Notes under the pieces: generated by a model | Told to the model about the DNA's origin: nothing | Seen by the model: the letters and a program-made list of their open reading frames with translations, nothing else | The model's database searches: none | In this document: positions 1 to 9,525 of the stretch, in pieces | Position numbering within the stretch: the first letter of the stretch is position 1 | Layout of the letters: each line of letters begins with the position of its first letter | Program-made: the position numbers and the translations under genes | From: Pseudomonas iridis | GTDB taxonomy: Bacteria > Pseudomonadota > Gammaproteobacteria > Pseudomonadales > Pseudomonadaceae | Assembly (NCBI RefSeq): GCF_017980685.1 | Contig: NZ_JACXXO010000004.1 | Span: 124,001 to 188,000 of the forward strand | Length of the DNA stretch: 64,000 bases | Direction of reading: 5' to 3'

Positions 1-2130
1 CCAACGCGTGACAGCGCGCGCCAAGGGCGCCTTGCCCATCAGAAATCCGGCTTGCACGTAACACAACTTGGCCGCGACCAACGCGTCACGGGTCAGTTGA
101 CGGTAGTACCAATCGCCCCAGGCCATCAGGTTTTTCACGTAAAAAATAAACACATAAATCCTGAAATGCCTGGGCGCAGCAAAGCCGATGGCATCCGGGT
201 CGAGGGGCGACAAGGCTTCACTGCCCGGATTGCCGAGGTCATTGGTCAAGGGTCGGCAACGCCAGTAGTCCGGTTTCGGCGCGGCCCCGGAAAGATCGGC
301 AGTCGCTTGCGGATCAAACTCGTAATGCAGCCATTGCTGCGCTTCGGCAAACCGCTCTTCTACAGACAACCGCGTGGCCACCAGCATCGCCAAGTAGAAA
401 AACAGCTCCCAGAAGTACAGACCGTTGGCCCCGTCAAAGGCGCCATTGGGTTCGTAAATGCTCTTGCCGTAGGGCGGCGGTTCTTCAATGAACTGGGTAT
501 CCCAATTCAGCACAGCGGCGGTGGAAACTGCCGAGCGCTGCACAAGTTCGGGGCCGAACAGCGTGTTCGCGCGCACGCAGTCAAGGTACGGTGAAGGCAG
601 TTGAAACGATAGAAACTGTGCGGCGTCTCGGGTGTTTTTCAACAAGACTGGCGGTATGAAGTTGGGGAGGTCGACAATTGTAAGGCTGAATTCCTTGCCT
701 CCGTATTCGAGCATTTCTGCCTTCAATGTGAACTTTGTCGGTATTGGCCAGGAGCCCGCGTGGCGCCTGAATGTCAGTGGTTCGGTCGCCCAGTCACCGG
801 CGCGGGAAAAGGGTTTACTGATCGGCTCTGCATCCCCTTCCGCAGGATTGACCAGCTTCAAAACGAACACAGGATCAACGCCAGCGGCCATCCCCGTGGG
901 CCAGCAAAGGCCATTGACTGTCACTACATCGTCAGTCCCCACCCGCATAGCCGCAACCTGCAGGTCCAGAAACTCGGACATGGAGCCCGGTGATGCGACT
1001 TCGCTGACCACTGTTACGTGGCTTCCCAGCGCATGCTGAACCGTCTCGGGCGTGGCGAATCGTAATCTTGCGGAATCCAGCCAGCCCCCCGCATCGGTGA
1101 AATCGCGGCGCATCAGCACGTCGTAGATCAAACGCTTCTCCGGCGGCGCAGGTTCGCTTCCCTCCTGTTTGCCGTCATCGATCAGGATCCCCAGCTTGCC
1201 CTTGGGATGGCGGTGGTCGATATACACCGTTGCAATCAGGCGAAAATCATCGGCATCGGCAGGGCCGGCGTCCGCACTGTACACATTCAACGGCGCCGAC
1301 CACTGACCGCCCTGTGTCATGAAAGCCAGGTTGACGCTTAATTTGTCCGTTATGGACGAGGCCGGCGGATCCGACGCGTCTGCCCCCTTGACCAGCTCGG
1401 CCCACACCAGGCACACGCGACCGTTCCACAACACCGGGCGGATATCCAGCACCGTGCCGACCGGTTGAATGTCCGCAGCCTGCCATTCACCCCAGGCCGC
1501 CGGATTGACGGTCAGGCTGGAGGGCGTGAGCTCAATATCGGCCTTGCGCGTGAAATACTGGAAAGGTTGCACCCGCTGCCGACCGACGAAGTAGTAAACG
1601 GCCTTGTCCGGCGTGGCGCCATCCATGTAGGCGCTGATGACATCCAGGTCGCAGATCTGCTCGAATGCCTGCAAGTAATTGCGCAAAGCCGCCTGCACCG
1701 AATCGGTGGTCAGGCGCGTCTGATTGAGGTCGTTTTCCAGCGTTCGGAACAGGCTGGTCTTGCGTTGACGGACGAATGGATTGAGATAGTTTTCCGGGTA
1801 CAGCGTGATCAACTGCGCCGCGGCCCAGTCGGGATAATTGTTGTAGATCTGCCACAGCTCAAGATCCTCACTCGGGAACTGATGCTGGGCAAAACCGGGC
1901 TCCAGCTTGCGATACACCGCATGAATGTATTGCTGCGCAGCACTGGTCGCTTCGGCCACCGCAGAGGTTTTCACCGCAAAGGAGTCCAGTGGATCCATGC
2001 GCAACAGTTCGAACAGGTCGGCAGGGCTTTGCACAAACGGGTAATCCGCCCGGCTTGCCTGGCCGATACAGTATTCAAGCAGCGCGTCGCGGCGTTTCTC
2101 CAGCAGGCCGCCAAAGTCGTTCAATGCCAT
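1..2130 (-). CDS. Tc toxin A-component second half, TcaB-like (3' end beyond window)
   Basis: The frame reads openly from an ATG at 2130 to the left edge (710 codons, no stop), preceded by AAGGAG at a good distance. The protein starts MALNDFGGLLEKRRDALLEY and contains motifs I associate with the neuraminidase-like and central region of Tc A components, such as DAVQAALRNYL-type helices, ELWQIYNNYPDWAAAQLITLYPENYLNP and YYFVGRQRVQPFQYFTRKAD. In Photorhabdus the TcaA and TcaB chains together equal one TcdA-type A subunit, the pentameric injection channel. Here the upstream gene supplies the N-terminal half and this one the rest. It lies only 30 bp after that gene, so the two are surely one operon. 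The C-terminal TcB-binding part must lie left of the window. No signal peptide is seen, as usual for Tc proteins. Family assignment is from sequence pattern; exact domain limits are not determined. Confidence 0.85.
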   Translation of the reverse strand, partial: MALNDFGGLLEKRRDALLEYCIGQASRADYPFVQSPADLFELLRMDPLDSFAVKTSAVAEATSAAQQYIHAVYRKLEPGFAQHQFPSEDLELWQIYNNYPDWAAAQLITLYPENYLNPFVRQRKTSLFRTLENDLNQTRLTTDSVQAALRNYLQAFEQICDLDVISAYMDGATPDKAVYYFVGRQRVQPFQYFTRKADIELTPSSLTVNPAAWGEWQAADIQPVGTVLDIRPVLWNGRVCLVWAELVKGADASDPPASSITDKLSVNLAFMTQGGQWSAPLNVYSADAGPADADDFRLIATVYIDHRHPKGKLGILIDDGKQEGSEPAPPEKRLIYDVLMRRDFTDAGGWLDSARLRFATPETVQHALGSHVTVVSEVASPGSMSEFLDLQVAAMRVGTDDVVTVNGLCWPTGMAAGVDPVFVLKLVNPAEGDAEPISKPFSRAGDWATEPLTFRRHAGSWPIPTKFTLKAEMLEYGGKEFSLTIVDLPNFIPPVLLKNTRDAAQFLSFQLPSPYLDCVRANTLFGPELVQRSAVSTAAVLNWDTQFIEEPPPYGKSIYEPNGAFDGANGLYFWELFFYLAMLVATRLSVEERFAEAQQWLHYEFDPQATADLSGAAPKPDYWRCRPLTNDLGNPGSEALSPLDPDAIGFAAPRHFRIYVFIFYVKNLMAWGDWYYRQLTRDALVAAKLCYVQAGFLMGKAPLARAVTRW

Positions 2131-2160
2131 GATGATTGCTCCTTGCGGGAAGATCCCGGG

Positions 2161-5100
2161 TTAACGCTGGGCAGGGGATGTCTCACTGCGCTGGTCTTCA
2201 CTCGCAAATGTAATTTCATCGAAGATCGCTTTGCTTTCGGCCTTGTGGCACAGCACGCTGAACCTGAAAGACCCACCGGTAATGCTGCTGACAAACACCC
2301 GCGTAAGGCCTTCCTGATTGGTGAATCCGTGGCGAGGCCGGATCGTTGCCTGAGCACGCTTGTCCGGCGCATCACTTTCAACCGCCCAGTCCACCAGCTC
2401 GTCTTTGCCCAGGTTGTTGTAGCGGTCTTTCAGCGTCGCGTATAGCTCGACCTCCTGCCCCGACGGCACAATGTCCAGCGGCACCGGCGACAGTAATCGC
2501 GCGGTGAATTCGAGGGTTTTTGGGTCGACAATGAGGTTGATGGTCGGGGCGTTTTGCGGCTCGAACAGATCCAGCCAGTAAATCGGCGTGTCCGCGCCCA
2601 GTTCTTTGCCGGCGGTGTAGGTGGCCTTCAAGGTCCCGTCTGGCTGGGTGAAGCCCGATTCGATGCTGCCCAGGCTTGCGCGGAAATTAACCCGGACACC
2701 GCTCAACGGTTTCCCGGCAGCATCCTTCACCGTGACCGTGAAGATGGTTTTGGCGCCGGAGCCGGCGACAATTTCCGTTGGTTCCAGGGTGCAGGTAGTC
2801 GTCACCAGTTGCGCCAGATCCCCTGGTACCTGCGCCAGTGGCGCATGCGCGCCGGACTCGCTCAGCAGAGCCAGCTCCGCGGCCTCGGCATACGCGTCCT
2901 TGTCGACTGTCTCGGGCAGATTGCCGACAAGGAAAATCGTCAACGCATCCATCCCGCTGCTGAAAGACAGTTCGCGCACGCGCAGCAACAGCGCCAATTG
3001 GCTGAGGTTTTTCAGAATGCGCAGCTCAGGATCAACACGGCTGAAGCATTCGCGCACCTCTTGTACGCTCCAGTCGAAAAATTCCGCCAGCCGAATCGCC
3101 GCAGCTTGTTGCGCCAGTGTCATGGCGTCCTTTCCCAATGGATCGGGCAGTGAATTGACGTCACGCAGATAGTCGAGCAATTCCAGTTGCGGCTGCTCGC
3201 TCAAGTCAAATGCCCGGGTCAGGGTCGTCAGGTGATAAAGAGTGCGTATCGAGAACTCATGTTTGCTGACCTGTCCCAGCCAGGCCTGATAGCCGTAATC
3301 GAGATAATCCAGCAGCAGCGCAGCACTGAGCCCCAGCCGCGTAACTACGTCACTGCGCCGCCGCACATCGGCCAGCAGGCCGAGTAACGCATCGGGTACA
3401 GGGATGCGACTGCGGCCACGGCCGAATGACTCTATGTCCGACTGGAGTAGTCCGTTCACCTGTTGCAGGAACTGGTAAACGGTCGCGTTTGACCAGTTTA
3501 GCACGGGAATCGCCTGCTCCACTGCAATGCCGGCATACACGGCCAGGACTTCCTGCACCAGTGAGATTTGAGCGTCCCTGGCGTCCAGAAAAACGCCGAA
3601 CAGCGCGTCGACAAATGATTCACGCAGCTCCGGCGCCTGGAGGCCCAAGGCATTGTCGACCGCCCATTCGAGTCGCTTGCGCACGTCAATCAGGTACTGT
3701 TCCGGGGCGCCTTCGCCCGCCAGCACCAGACCATCGACATCGACCACAGGCGCCATCCCGTCGGCATTCGAGGTCAGGAAGTCCAGCCAGTCCGCCGATC
3801 CGGCCGCAGGCAAACCCGCCATCAATACCGTTGCGTTGGAGAACTTCGCCATCGGCAGCAGATTGCGTATCTGATCAAACAGTTGCCGATCCTGATCTGA
3901 CGCTTCACCGACCGGTGCCGGTTCGGCGGCGTGTTGCACCACCCACAACACCGGCAGGTCGTTGTCGCGGCACCACTGCACACAGCCCAATAGAGCGTCG
4001 ATGATGTTCAGCACATCCGGCGTAACGCTCAACTTCGAGTTGATTATCGGATCACCCGCCACGCCGTTGAGCCAACCGTCGCCGCCCAGCAAGGACAGCA
4101 TCAGTACGCCTTCGACCGGCGTGATGTTGAGCAAACGGGCCAGCTTCACCAATCGATAGAAGCTCGAGACAATCGGCAGGCTGCGCTTGAACGTGTTGCC
4201 GGCAATGCCATGAGCCCGAGCCACCGTCAATGCCAGATACTGATACGTCTGGGTATCCACGCCCAGGCCGCTGCACAGTTGACTGATGGTCAAGTTGGCT
4301 TCACCGGGTGCCGGCGTCACCGGGAATGTGCCGTCATCCAGCACCAGCGGTTCGCGGTAGCCACCCTGCCTGTTGAATACCTGATCGAATTGCGACAGGG
4401 CTTCACCGCGCCCGTAAATCGACAAATGATCGACCAGTGCCGCAAAGTCCGGCGCCGTGCAGTTGTAGCGCTCGCGCAGCGTCTGAAACAGACCAAGGGC
4501 ATGCACCACATTGCTGGATATCCACCAGTCATCTTTATCCGCACCGCCGCGCATTTCAGCCCTGATCGCGGCGGCGAGCATGACGTCAACTTCGTCACTG
4601 GGCAGTGCCAGCCAGTTGCACAGCCGCACCATGCGGTTCATGCGGTCGAAGGCAGACAGCCCCTCTTGATTGACGGGGTTGACCGAGAGCCGACTCAAAA
4701 ATACCGACCCGCCGAGCCTTTTTTCGATATGTATGCCTGGATGCCCGTTGGCATTGATATATACCGACCCTGAACGGCCACTTTCCGCGGGAACAGGGGC
4801 GTCATCCGGCCATTGCACATTGGCCGAACGCACAGGTGCAAAATCGTCAATCGATAGCAGCCTTTCGACCCCGGGTGTGTCGAGTTTTGTGCGGTCGGCG
4901 AAATACGCAACCTGATTCAGGTTTTGCCAACCCACCCCCTCTGCACCGTAGTTAGCCAGGTAAAACGCGTCCCGCTTCTCCAAGTCGGCAGCAGGCTCGG
5001 TCAGCAACTGACGCTGATAAGGCCCAAGCCGCGAAGCATGCGTCAGCGCCCTTTCGGGGCGCCCATCCCATGCCAGAAATTCTGAAAAATAGGGGTAGGA

Positions 5101-5847
5101 CAAATCGACCGTGTGCGCAAAGTCGCCAACCGACCGTTCATTGAGACGGGCGATACCATCGATCGTTACCCAGTGCTGGTAGTAAGGCAGGCCATTGGGA
5201 TAACGCGCGGCAATCAGTGCATCCTCGATAGACACGGGTGATTGGGGATCAGATTCAATCGGATGCGCGGCGATGAATTTTTCGAGCACCGACACGATAA
5301 TGTCGATCGAAGGCACCGACCGGTAAACCGCATTGAAGTCCACCAGTATCGACTTGAGATCGGCCCGACGCTGATGGAGTCCATACAGTGGCAATTCACC
5401 GCAATACGGCTCGATTTTCTGCTGTATCCAGCACAGCAAGTCAACCAGGTAGGCTACGGGTGAGGCCTGCGATTCCAGTGCATCCGGGCGGCACATCTGG
5501 TCGAAAGGGGGCCTGAAAATATGCTCGAATCTCGGTCCCTGAACCATCGCCAGCAAGCCGTTAGACACCGGTTGCGCCTGTTGCTCATCACCCGGCTTAT
5601 GCTCGATAAATCTGCGTCGCACGTAAGTCGCCATGCTGTTGGCTCGGCGCAGAAACCGTCGAGCGTCTTCGGCGCCCATCTGATGCGTCCTGACCAGACC
5701 TTCGACGCCCAGCTCCACCAATGGAAAAATCGAGCCGCCCTCTTCGAGGTAAGCACCGAGGTTTTGCAGGCCGACGTCTTGTACTTTCTGTCCGTCTTCA
5801 AACAACTGATCAAACAGTTGCAAGGCCGGGCGGCGCAGATCAGGCAT
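2161..5847 (-). CDS. Tc toxin A-component N-terminal half, TcaA-like (VRP1 domain, C-terminal Ig-like domains)
   Basis: 1228 residues. The ATG at 5847 is chosen because AAGGA lies eight bases upstream; an in-frame GTG at 5868 lacks a site. Residues about 100-140 (FRPPFDQMCRPDALESQASP, then AYLVDLLCWIQ) are typical of the VRP1 (Salmonella virulence plasmid A-type) domain at the start of Tc A subunits, which form the shell and translocation channel. Residues about 1010-1110 (VAGSGAKTIFTVTVKDAAGK, PLSGVRVNF, TQPDGTLKATYTAG) look like a Big-1/invasin Ig domain, followed by a second beta-rich Ig-like stretch up to about 1215. The gene is followed 30 bp later by the TcaB-like gene and preceded by a lux-box-like palindrome at 5948-5967. 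Together the two genes match a split A component. Receptor specificity cannot be read from the sequence. Confidence 0.85.
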   Translation of the reverse strand: MPDLRRPALQLFDQLFEDGQKVQDVGLQNLGAYLEEGGSIFPLVELGVEGLVRTHQMGAEDARRFLRRANSMATYVRRRFIEHKPGDEQQAQPVSNGLLAMVQGPRFEHIFRPPFDQMCRPDALESQASPVAYLVDLLCWIQQKIEPYCGELPLYGLHQRRADLKSILVDFNAVYRSVPSIDIIVSVLEKFIAAHPIESDPQSPVSIEDALIAARYPNGLPYYQHWVTIDGIARLNERSVGDFAHTVDLSYPYFSEFLAWDGRPERALTHASRLGPYQRQLLTEPAADLEKRDAFYLANYGAEGVGWQNLNQVAYFADRTKLDTPGVERLLSIDDFAPVRSANVQWPDDAPVPAESGRSGSVYINANGHPGIHIEKRLGGSVFLSRLSVNPVNQEGLSAFDRMNRMVRLCNWLALPSDEVDVMLAAAIRAEMRGGADKDDWWISSNVVHALGLFQTLRERYNCTAPDFAALVDHLSIYGRGEALSQFDQVFNRQGGYREPLVLDDGTFPVTPAPGEANLTISQLCSGLGVDTQTYQYLALTVARAHGIAGNTFKRSLPIVSSFYRLVKLARLLNITPVEGVLMLSLLGGDGWLNGVAGDPIINSKLSVTPDVLNIIDALLGCVQWCRDNDLPVLWVVQHAAEPAPVGEASDQDRQLFDQIRNLLPMAKFSNATVLMAGLPAAGSADWLDFLTSNADGMAPVVDVDGLVLAGEGAPEQYLIDVRKRLEWAVDNALGLQAPELRESFVDALFGVFLDARDAQISLVQEVLAVYAGIAVEQAIPVLNWSNATVYQFLQQVNGLLQSDIESFGRGRSRIPVPDALLGLLADVRRRSDVVTRLGLSAALLLDYLDYGYQAWLGQVSKHEFSIRTLYHLTTLTRAFDLSEQPQLELLDYLRDVNSLPDPLGKDAMTLAQQAAAIRLAEFFDWSVQEVRECFSRVDPELRILKNLSQLALLLRVRELSFSSGMDALTIFLVGNLPETVDKDAYAEAAELALLSESGAHAPLAQVPGDLAQLVTTTCTLEPTEIVAGSGAKTIFTVTVKDAAGKPLSGVRVNFRASLGSIESGFTQPDGTLKATYTAGKELGADTPIYWLDLFEPQNAPTINLIVDPKTLEFTARLLSPVPLDIVPSGQEVELYATLKDRYNNLGKDELVDWAVESDAPDKRAQATIRPRHGFTNQEGLTRVFVSSITGGSFRFSVLCHKAESKAIFDEITFASEDQRSETSPAQR

Positions 5848-5880
5848 GATCAGGTTCCTTGAGAGCACAACAAACCCGTG

Positions 5881-5903
5881 TTGCCTGACGACTTGTCAGG
5901 CAA
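5881..5903 (-). other. Perfect 9-bp stem hairpin in the leader of the TcaA-like gene
   Basis: TTGCCTGAC, five-base loop, GTCAGGCAA. It lies between the lux-box-like site and the start codon, so it would sit in the 5' leader of the toxin mRNA. There is no run of T after it in the direction of transcription, so it is not a standard terminator. Role unknown; it could protect or regulate the message. Confidence 0.5.
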
Positions 5904-5947
5904 CACATTCAGTTAATGGGATTTGGCGCTTCAACGACACTTGCGTC

Positions 5948-5967
5948 TACTGTCAGATCTGACAGGT
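5948..5967 (-). promoter_or_regulatory. Lux-box-like palindrome upstream of the TcaA-like gene
   Basis: TACTGTCAGATCTGACAGGT read on the plus strand. The inner 18 bases form a perfect palindrome and fit the CT-N12-AG pattern of LuxR-family binding sites. It lies 101 bp before the ATG at 5847, in the 148-bp gap after the Ig-repeat gene, so the toxin operon has its own candidate promoter. Three further copies precede the other Tc-associated genes. Confidence 0.7.
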
Positions 5968-5995
5968 TTGCAGACCATTCATCGGATTTGACCGG

Positions 5996-8900
5996 TCATT
6001 CCCGTTTTCGCGACAGGGGTGCGGGCTCGACCTCGTAGCGCGAGCTGTCGGTCCAGTCGGATGACGTTGCGCCATCTGAACTGTCGATGAGGGTTTGGCG
6101 GAATCGGCACCAGCTAGCCGTTTCGGGTAACGGTTGAGTTGACTCGCCGCGCCATTTTCCATCAACCACGGGCACAGCCTTGACCAACGTGATGTCGGGG
6201 TTGTACCAGCTCACCACCTCACCGCTGCCCGCACGTCCCTGGCCGGCAAACGCCACCGGATGGCTGACCCAACGGCCCGCTTCAGGCTCGTCGATGGTGG
6301 GCTTGAAAGTCCGCAACTCGAACGGTCTTTGTGCTGCCGCCGATGTGTAAATATCGAGCGACGCCTCGACCAGCAGCACCTGTTGCCCGGCTATGAGCGA
6401 ACCGAAATCGTACGTCACGGACCAGCTGCGGTCGCTCAGCACCACAGTACTCTGCGGCGTGTCTGCGCACCTTACGGTGACGGTATCTCCCGCAATGCCG
6501 AAGCCCGACACCACCACTCGCCGGCCGACATGCTCGCCGATCACCGGGGTTTCGATGTAGGGCGCGGCAGGCACGACGTTGTAGCTCAACGGGCGACTGT
6601 CTTCGGACGTCTTACCCGCAAAAAATTGCCGGGCGCGAATGACTTTGGCGCCCACCGGCAGCGTAACCTCGCCCTCCCAATGCCCCTCTGCATCCACCGT
6701 CACATTACTTAGCAAAGGCTCGGCGCTGCCTTGCAGTAAAACCTGCACCTTCGCACCCGCCGTCGCCAGCCCGGACAGCCTGGAGATGCGCGGCAGATCA
6801 CCGTTTTCCATGGGTACCTCGATCAGCGGCGGCAATAGAACGACGGTGAAGGCGTGCGGATCACTCTTGAGCGAAGGCCGGTTATTCAGCGTCTGCTGTG
6901 CAGAGAGGGTGCACAGACCGAAGTCGAGGGCCATGAGGTCAATCGACCACTCCCCGTCTGCCACCAACACTTTCGCATCCCCGATGGGCCGACCGAACTG
7001 CTCATTGAACAACTGCATCGTGGCGCCCTTCATACCCTTGCTACCCATCACCGTGATGTCGCGACCAACACTACTGCCCTTGGCAGGGTGCGTGATCAGC
7101 GGTTGGAGCATCGGTTGCAGGACCGTAAAGTCTTCCGTCGCGGGTGGCGAAGTGAGGGTGACGACGGTTTGAGTGACGGTGATGGCATGAGTGACATCGG
7201 GGACGAAACTGGTGGGACGGCGGAAGGCCCAGGTGCCTGCGTTCTCGGTCGCTGGGTAGGTCGTGGCGTCGTCGCTGAAGCTGACTGTCACCACGGCACC
7301 CGGCCAGCACGTGCCACTAAAGGTGGGTGACAGACCCTCCTCGACTGGCAACTCGATAGTCGGTGCCTGCGGCGCGATGGTGACGGGATGCTTGACCCAA
7401 TTAAGCGACTGATGCCTGTCCAGATACTGCTTGATATGCACTTCCCGTTTGAGCGTCGGCCCCCACTGTTGACTGGCTTTGCTCTGCCATTCTCCATTGC
7501 GCACGACCACCTCGGGGGCAGCCTGACTGCCGCCGCCGGGGTTGAAAATCTTCACGGTGGCACCGGTGAAACCCTTGCCGCTGAAGGTTGGCTGATAATC
7601 ATCAGTGGAACTCACGGCATACACGTCGGGCAGTGAATTGTTGATTTCGAAGTTGTATGGCAGCGACTCGATCCAGCCGCTGGCATTGTCGGATACCTTT
7701 TGCAAAATGCTTGCAGCGAGCTTGCCGAGCGGCAAGTCAGTCGCCTTGATTTCCCATTTGCCATCCGCAGCAACAACCGGCTGTGGCAGGCTGACCGGCG
7801 AACCGGGAACGGTGATAACGACCGTTGCACCGGGGTAGCCAGTGCCAGAGAAGGTTATCGATTTGTCGATAATTTCGACTTTGATATCGTCAGTTCTGGC
7901 TGGGCGGATTTTGAAGGCCACAGGTGCCCCGCGACCGTAGCGGACACCTTTGAAAACCAGCTCAGTCACAAAAGATTTGTTGCCTGGTTCCAACCCGTTG
8001 AGATCAACACTCCATTCACCATTCGTCAGCACCCCGCTTTTACCAACCACATCGCCCGTATCCAGCAGTATTTCCACTACTGCGCCGAAGTGTCCGAGAA
8101 TCCCCTCTATCGTGAATGACGCGGGTTGAGTCGAATTGGCTGCAGGCACCGTTATGCGAGGGTGCACGTCCACCTTCACGGTCCTTGGCGTCGTGTAATG
8201 TAATCCCGGCAGCCCTTCGTACTGAAACTGCAACTGGATTTTCAAAGGACCTGCAACCAGTGGCCTGTTGGGTTTTAGCTGCAGGTACCAATCCGCGCGA
8301 TCGGACAGAACGCGTCCAGACAATTCGAAACTGTGGTCATCTGCAGCCAACACCATGAGTGTCATGCCCGGCATGCCATCACCTCTAAAATCACCCAACA
8401 GCCCGTCGATCGGTGGTTCGTGGATAGCAGCTGAAACAACGGTAATCATCGTCGCCTCAGCCCATCGGCCCAACGTCCCGGGAACGTTCTCACGGATGAT
8501 AAAGCCCTGTGGACCTTTGGGCACAGACGGGAGCAGGTTGACGGTCCAGCGCCCGTTTGGGCCAGCCGTAGCCGTGTCACTCAATGCCGCGGAGCCATTG
8601 CCAGGGCGAAAAAGGCTGATGGAACTGCCTTGCCTTGCAGTACCTGAAACCGTCGTGTGAGCCACACTGACGGCATCAAAAGCAGCAGGTGTTCTCACCT
8701 CCACAAGTATTGTGGTTTCGGGAGCCCATTCCGAACCTTTCCTCCACTGCGCGTCAATGTACGCAGGCCCTTCCGGGAGATCCTTGATCTGGACGGTGTT
8801 CCAGGCCACTGCATAAAACCAACTCCCGTCAAAGAGCTTTCTCTCAAAGTTTGAACTGACAAAATTCATCCATACCTGATGTTGTTCTCCTGCGTACGCT

Positions 8901-9088
8901 GGAATGTTGAACGTCAGGTCCGACGATTTAGGGGCGAACAGTAATTTATGATTGGGGTATGGAAACTGGATAGGTTTCCAGTAGCGTTTATCAGGGTCTT
9001 TATCACCAAAATCCTGGAGCGGGGGAAGTAGTTCATAACCAGTGGATTCACTTGGCATATTGGAAACTGTCTCTTTATCCTCGGACAT
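5996..9088 (-). CDS. Large Ig-like repeat protein of the Tc locus
   Basis: 1030 residues, start ATG with AAGGAG seven bases upstream. From about residue 130 the protein is a string of roughly nine beta-sandwich-like repeats of about 90-100 residues. Each has a GXXGATV-type strand and a turn ending in a conserved Trp, for example NGRWTV, NGEWSV, DGKWEI, NGEWQS, AGTWAF, DGEWSI, EGHWEG and DRSWSV. This resembles bacterial Ig-like (Big) repeats of adhesins. No signal peptide, membrane segment, LPXTG or enzyme motif is visible. The N-terminal 130 residues (rich in Pro, Trp and Tyr) are not recognised. It precedes the TcaA-like gene on the same strand and carries its own lux-box-like site. Function unknown; a surface or receptor-binding partner of the Tc complex is an inference from context. 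Confidence 0.8.
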   Translation of the reverse strand: MSEDKETVSNMPSESTGYELLPPLQDFGDKDPDKRYWKPIQFPYPNHKLLFAPKSSDLTFNIPAYAGEQHQVWMNFVSSNFERKLFDGSWFYAVAWNTVQIKDLPEGPAYIDAQWRKGSEWAPETTILVEVRTPAAFDAVSVAHTTVSGTARQGSSISLFRPGNGSAALSDTATAGPNGRWTVNLLPSVPKGPQGFIIRENVPGTLGRWAEATMITVVSAAIHEPPIDGLLGDFRGDGMPGMTLMVLAADDHSFELSGRVLSDRADWYLQLKPNRPLVAGPLKIQLQFQYEGLPGLHYTTPRTVKVDVHPRITVPAANSTQPASFTIEGILGHFGAVVEILLDTGDVVGKSGVLTNGEWSVDLNGLEPGNKSFVTELVFKGVRYGRGAPVAFKIRPARTDDIKVEIIDKSITFSGTGYPGATVVITVPGSPVSLPQPVVAADGKWEIKATDLPLGKLAASILQKVSDNASGWIESLPYNFEINNSLPDVYAVSSTDDYQPTFSGKGFTGATVKIFNPGGGSQAAPEVVVRNGEWQSKASQQWGPTLKREVHIKQYLDRHQSLNWVKHPVTIAPQAPTIELPVEEGLSPTFSGTCWPGAVVTVSFSDDATTYPATENAGTWAFRRPTSFVPDVTHAITVTQTVVTLTSPPATEDFTVLQPMLQPLITHPAKGSSVGRDITVMGSKGMKGATMQLFNEQFGRPIGDAKVLVADGEWSIDLMALDFGLCTLSAQQTLNNRPSLKSDPHAFTVVLLPPLIEVPMENGDLPRISRLSGLATAGAKVQVLLQGSAEPLLSNVTVDAEGHWEGEVTLPVGAKVIRARQFFAGKTSEDSRPLSYNVVPAAPYIETPVIGEHVGRRVVVSGFGIAGDTVTVRCADTPQSTVVLSDRSWSVTYDFGSLIAGQQVLLVEASLDIYTSAAAQRPFELRTFKPTIDEPEAGRWVSHPVAFAGQGRAGSGEVVSWYNPDITLVKAVPVVDGKWRGESTQPLPETASWCRFRQTLIDSSDGATSSDWTDSSRYEVEPAPLSRKRE

Positions 9089-9153
9089 GACCGCGCTCCT
9101 TTTGTAGTCGTTCTAACGATCAAACTTATCTACAGCGCGATCATTTCCTGGGC

Positions 9154-9173
9154 ACCTGTAAAATCTGACAGTC
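9154..9173 (-). promoter_or_regulatory. Lux-box-like palindrome upstream of the Ig-repeat gene
   Basis: ACCTGTAAAATCTGACAGTC. Both half-sites CTGT and ACAG and the CT-N12-AG frame are kept. It ends 66 bp before the ATG at 9088. A plausible -10 (TAGATA, 9132-9127 on the minus strand) puts the start of transcription about 43 bp from the palindrome centre, the spacing typical of LuxR-type activators. Confidence 0.65.
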
Positions 9174-9343
9174 CCGACTAACGGTAATTATTCCCACAAC
9201 GCAATCCGGTCGCGTCCTTCAGCTACCCACACGCGGCTACGTTGCCTTGCGCCTTTGCCTACACATCCCTCAGAATCCGCCGGCTTGTGCGCTTTGCTGA
9301 TGCCCCGTAACTTGATCCGTGCCGCTGCCAATCAGTGGTCGGG

Positions 9344-9525
9344 TTTAGTCGCCCGGTGGTTGAAATGATGCGTATAAGCGTCATCCAGTCGGGTATTCCC
9401 TATCCCCGCACTCGATGGTGGCTGTTCGCAGGGCGCCTCCGGGCGCGCCGGGCTTCATTTCTCCACCGGTCGACTAACCTGCGTTCAGCCGCCACCCCAT
9501 TCGTTTAGTCGCGAAATGGTGGCGG
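9344..9525 (+). other. Candidate structured 5' leader of the DUF6124 gene
   Basis: Two separate pairings are visible. TTAGTCGCCCGGTGG (9345-9359) is complementary at 14 of 15 positions to CCACCGGTCGACTAA (9463-9477). GCCGCCACC (about 9490) pairs with GGTGGCGGC (9517-9525), with CCATT/AATGG continuing the stem, just nine bases before the Shine-Dalgarno site. A second TTTAGTCGC copy sits in that hairpin's loop (9504-9512), so CGACTAA at 9471-9477 could pair with either copy. No open frame of note lies here. This looks like an RNA element rather than a random spacer, but no known riboswitch class is recognised. Confidence 0.5.

Noticed and set aside
1465..2445. Plus-strand open frame of 326 codons over the tca-like genes
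   Set aside because: Antisense to two clear Tc genes and spanning their junction; no start signal.
5848..5868. GTG at 5868 as start of the TcaA-like gene
   Set aside because: The AAGGA site lies after it and fits the ATG at 5847.
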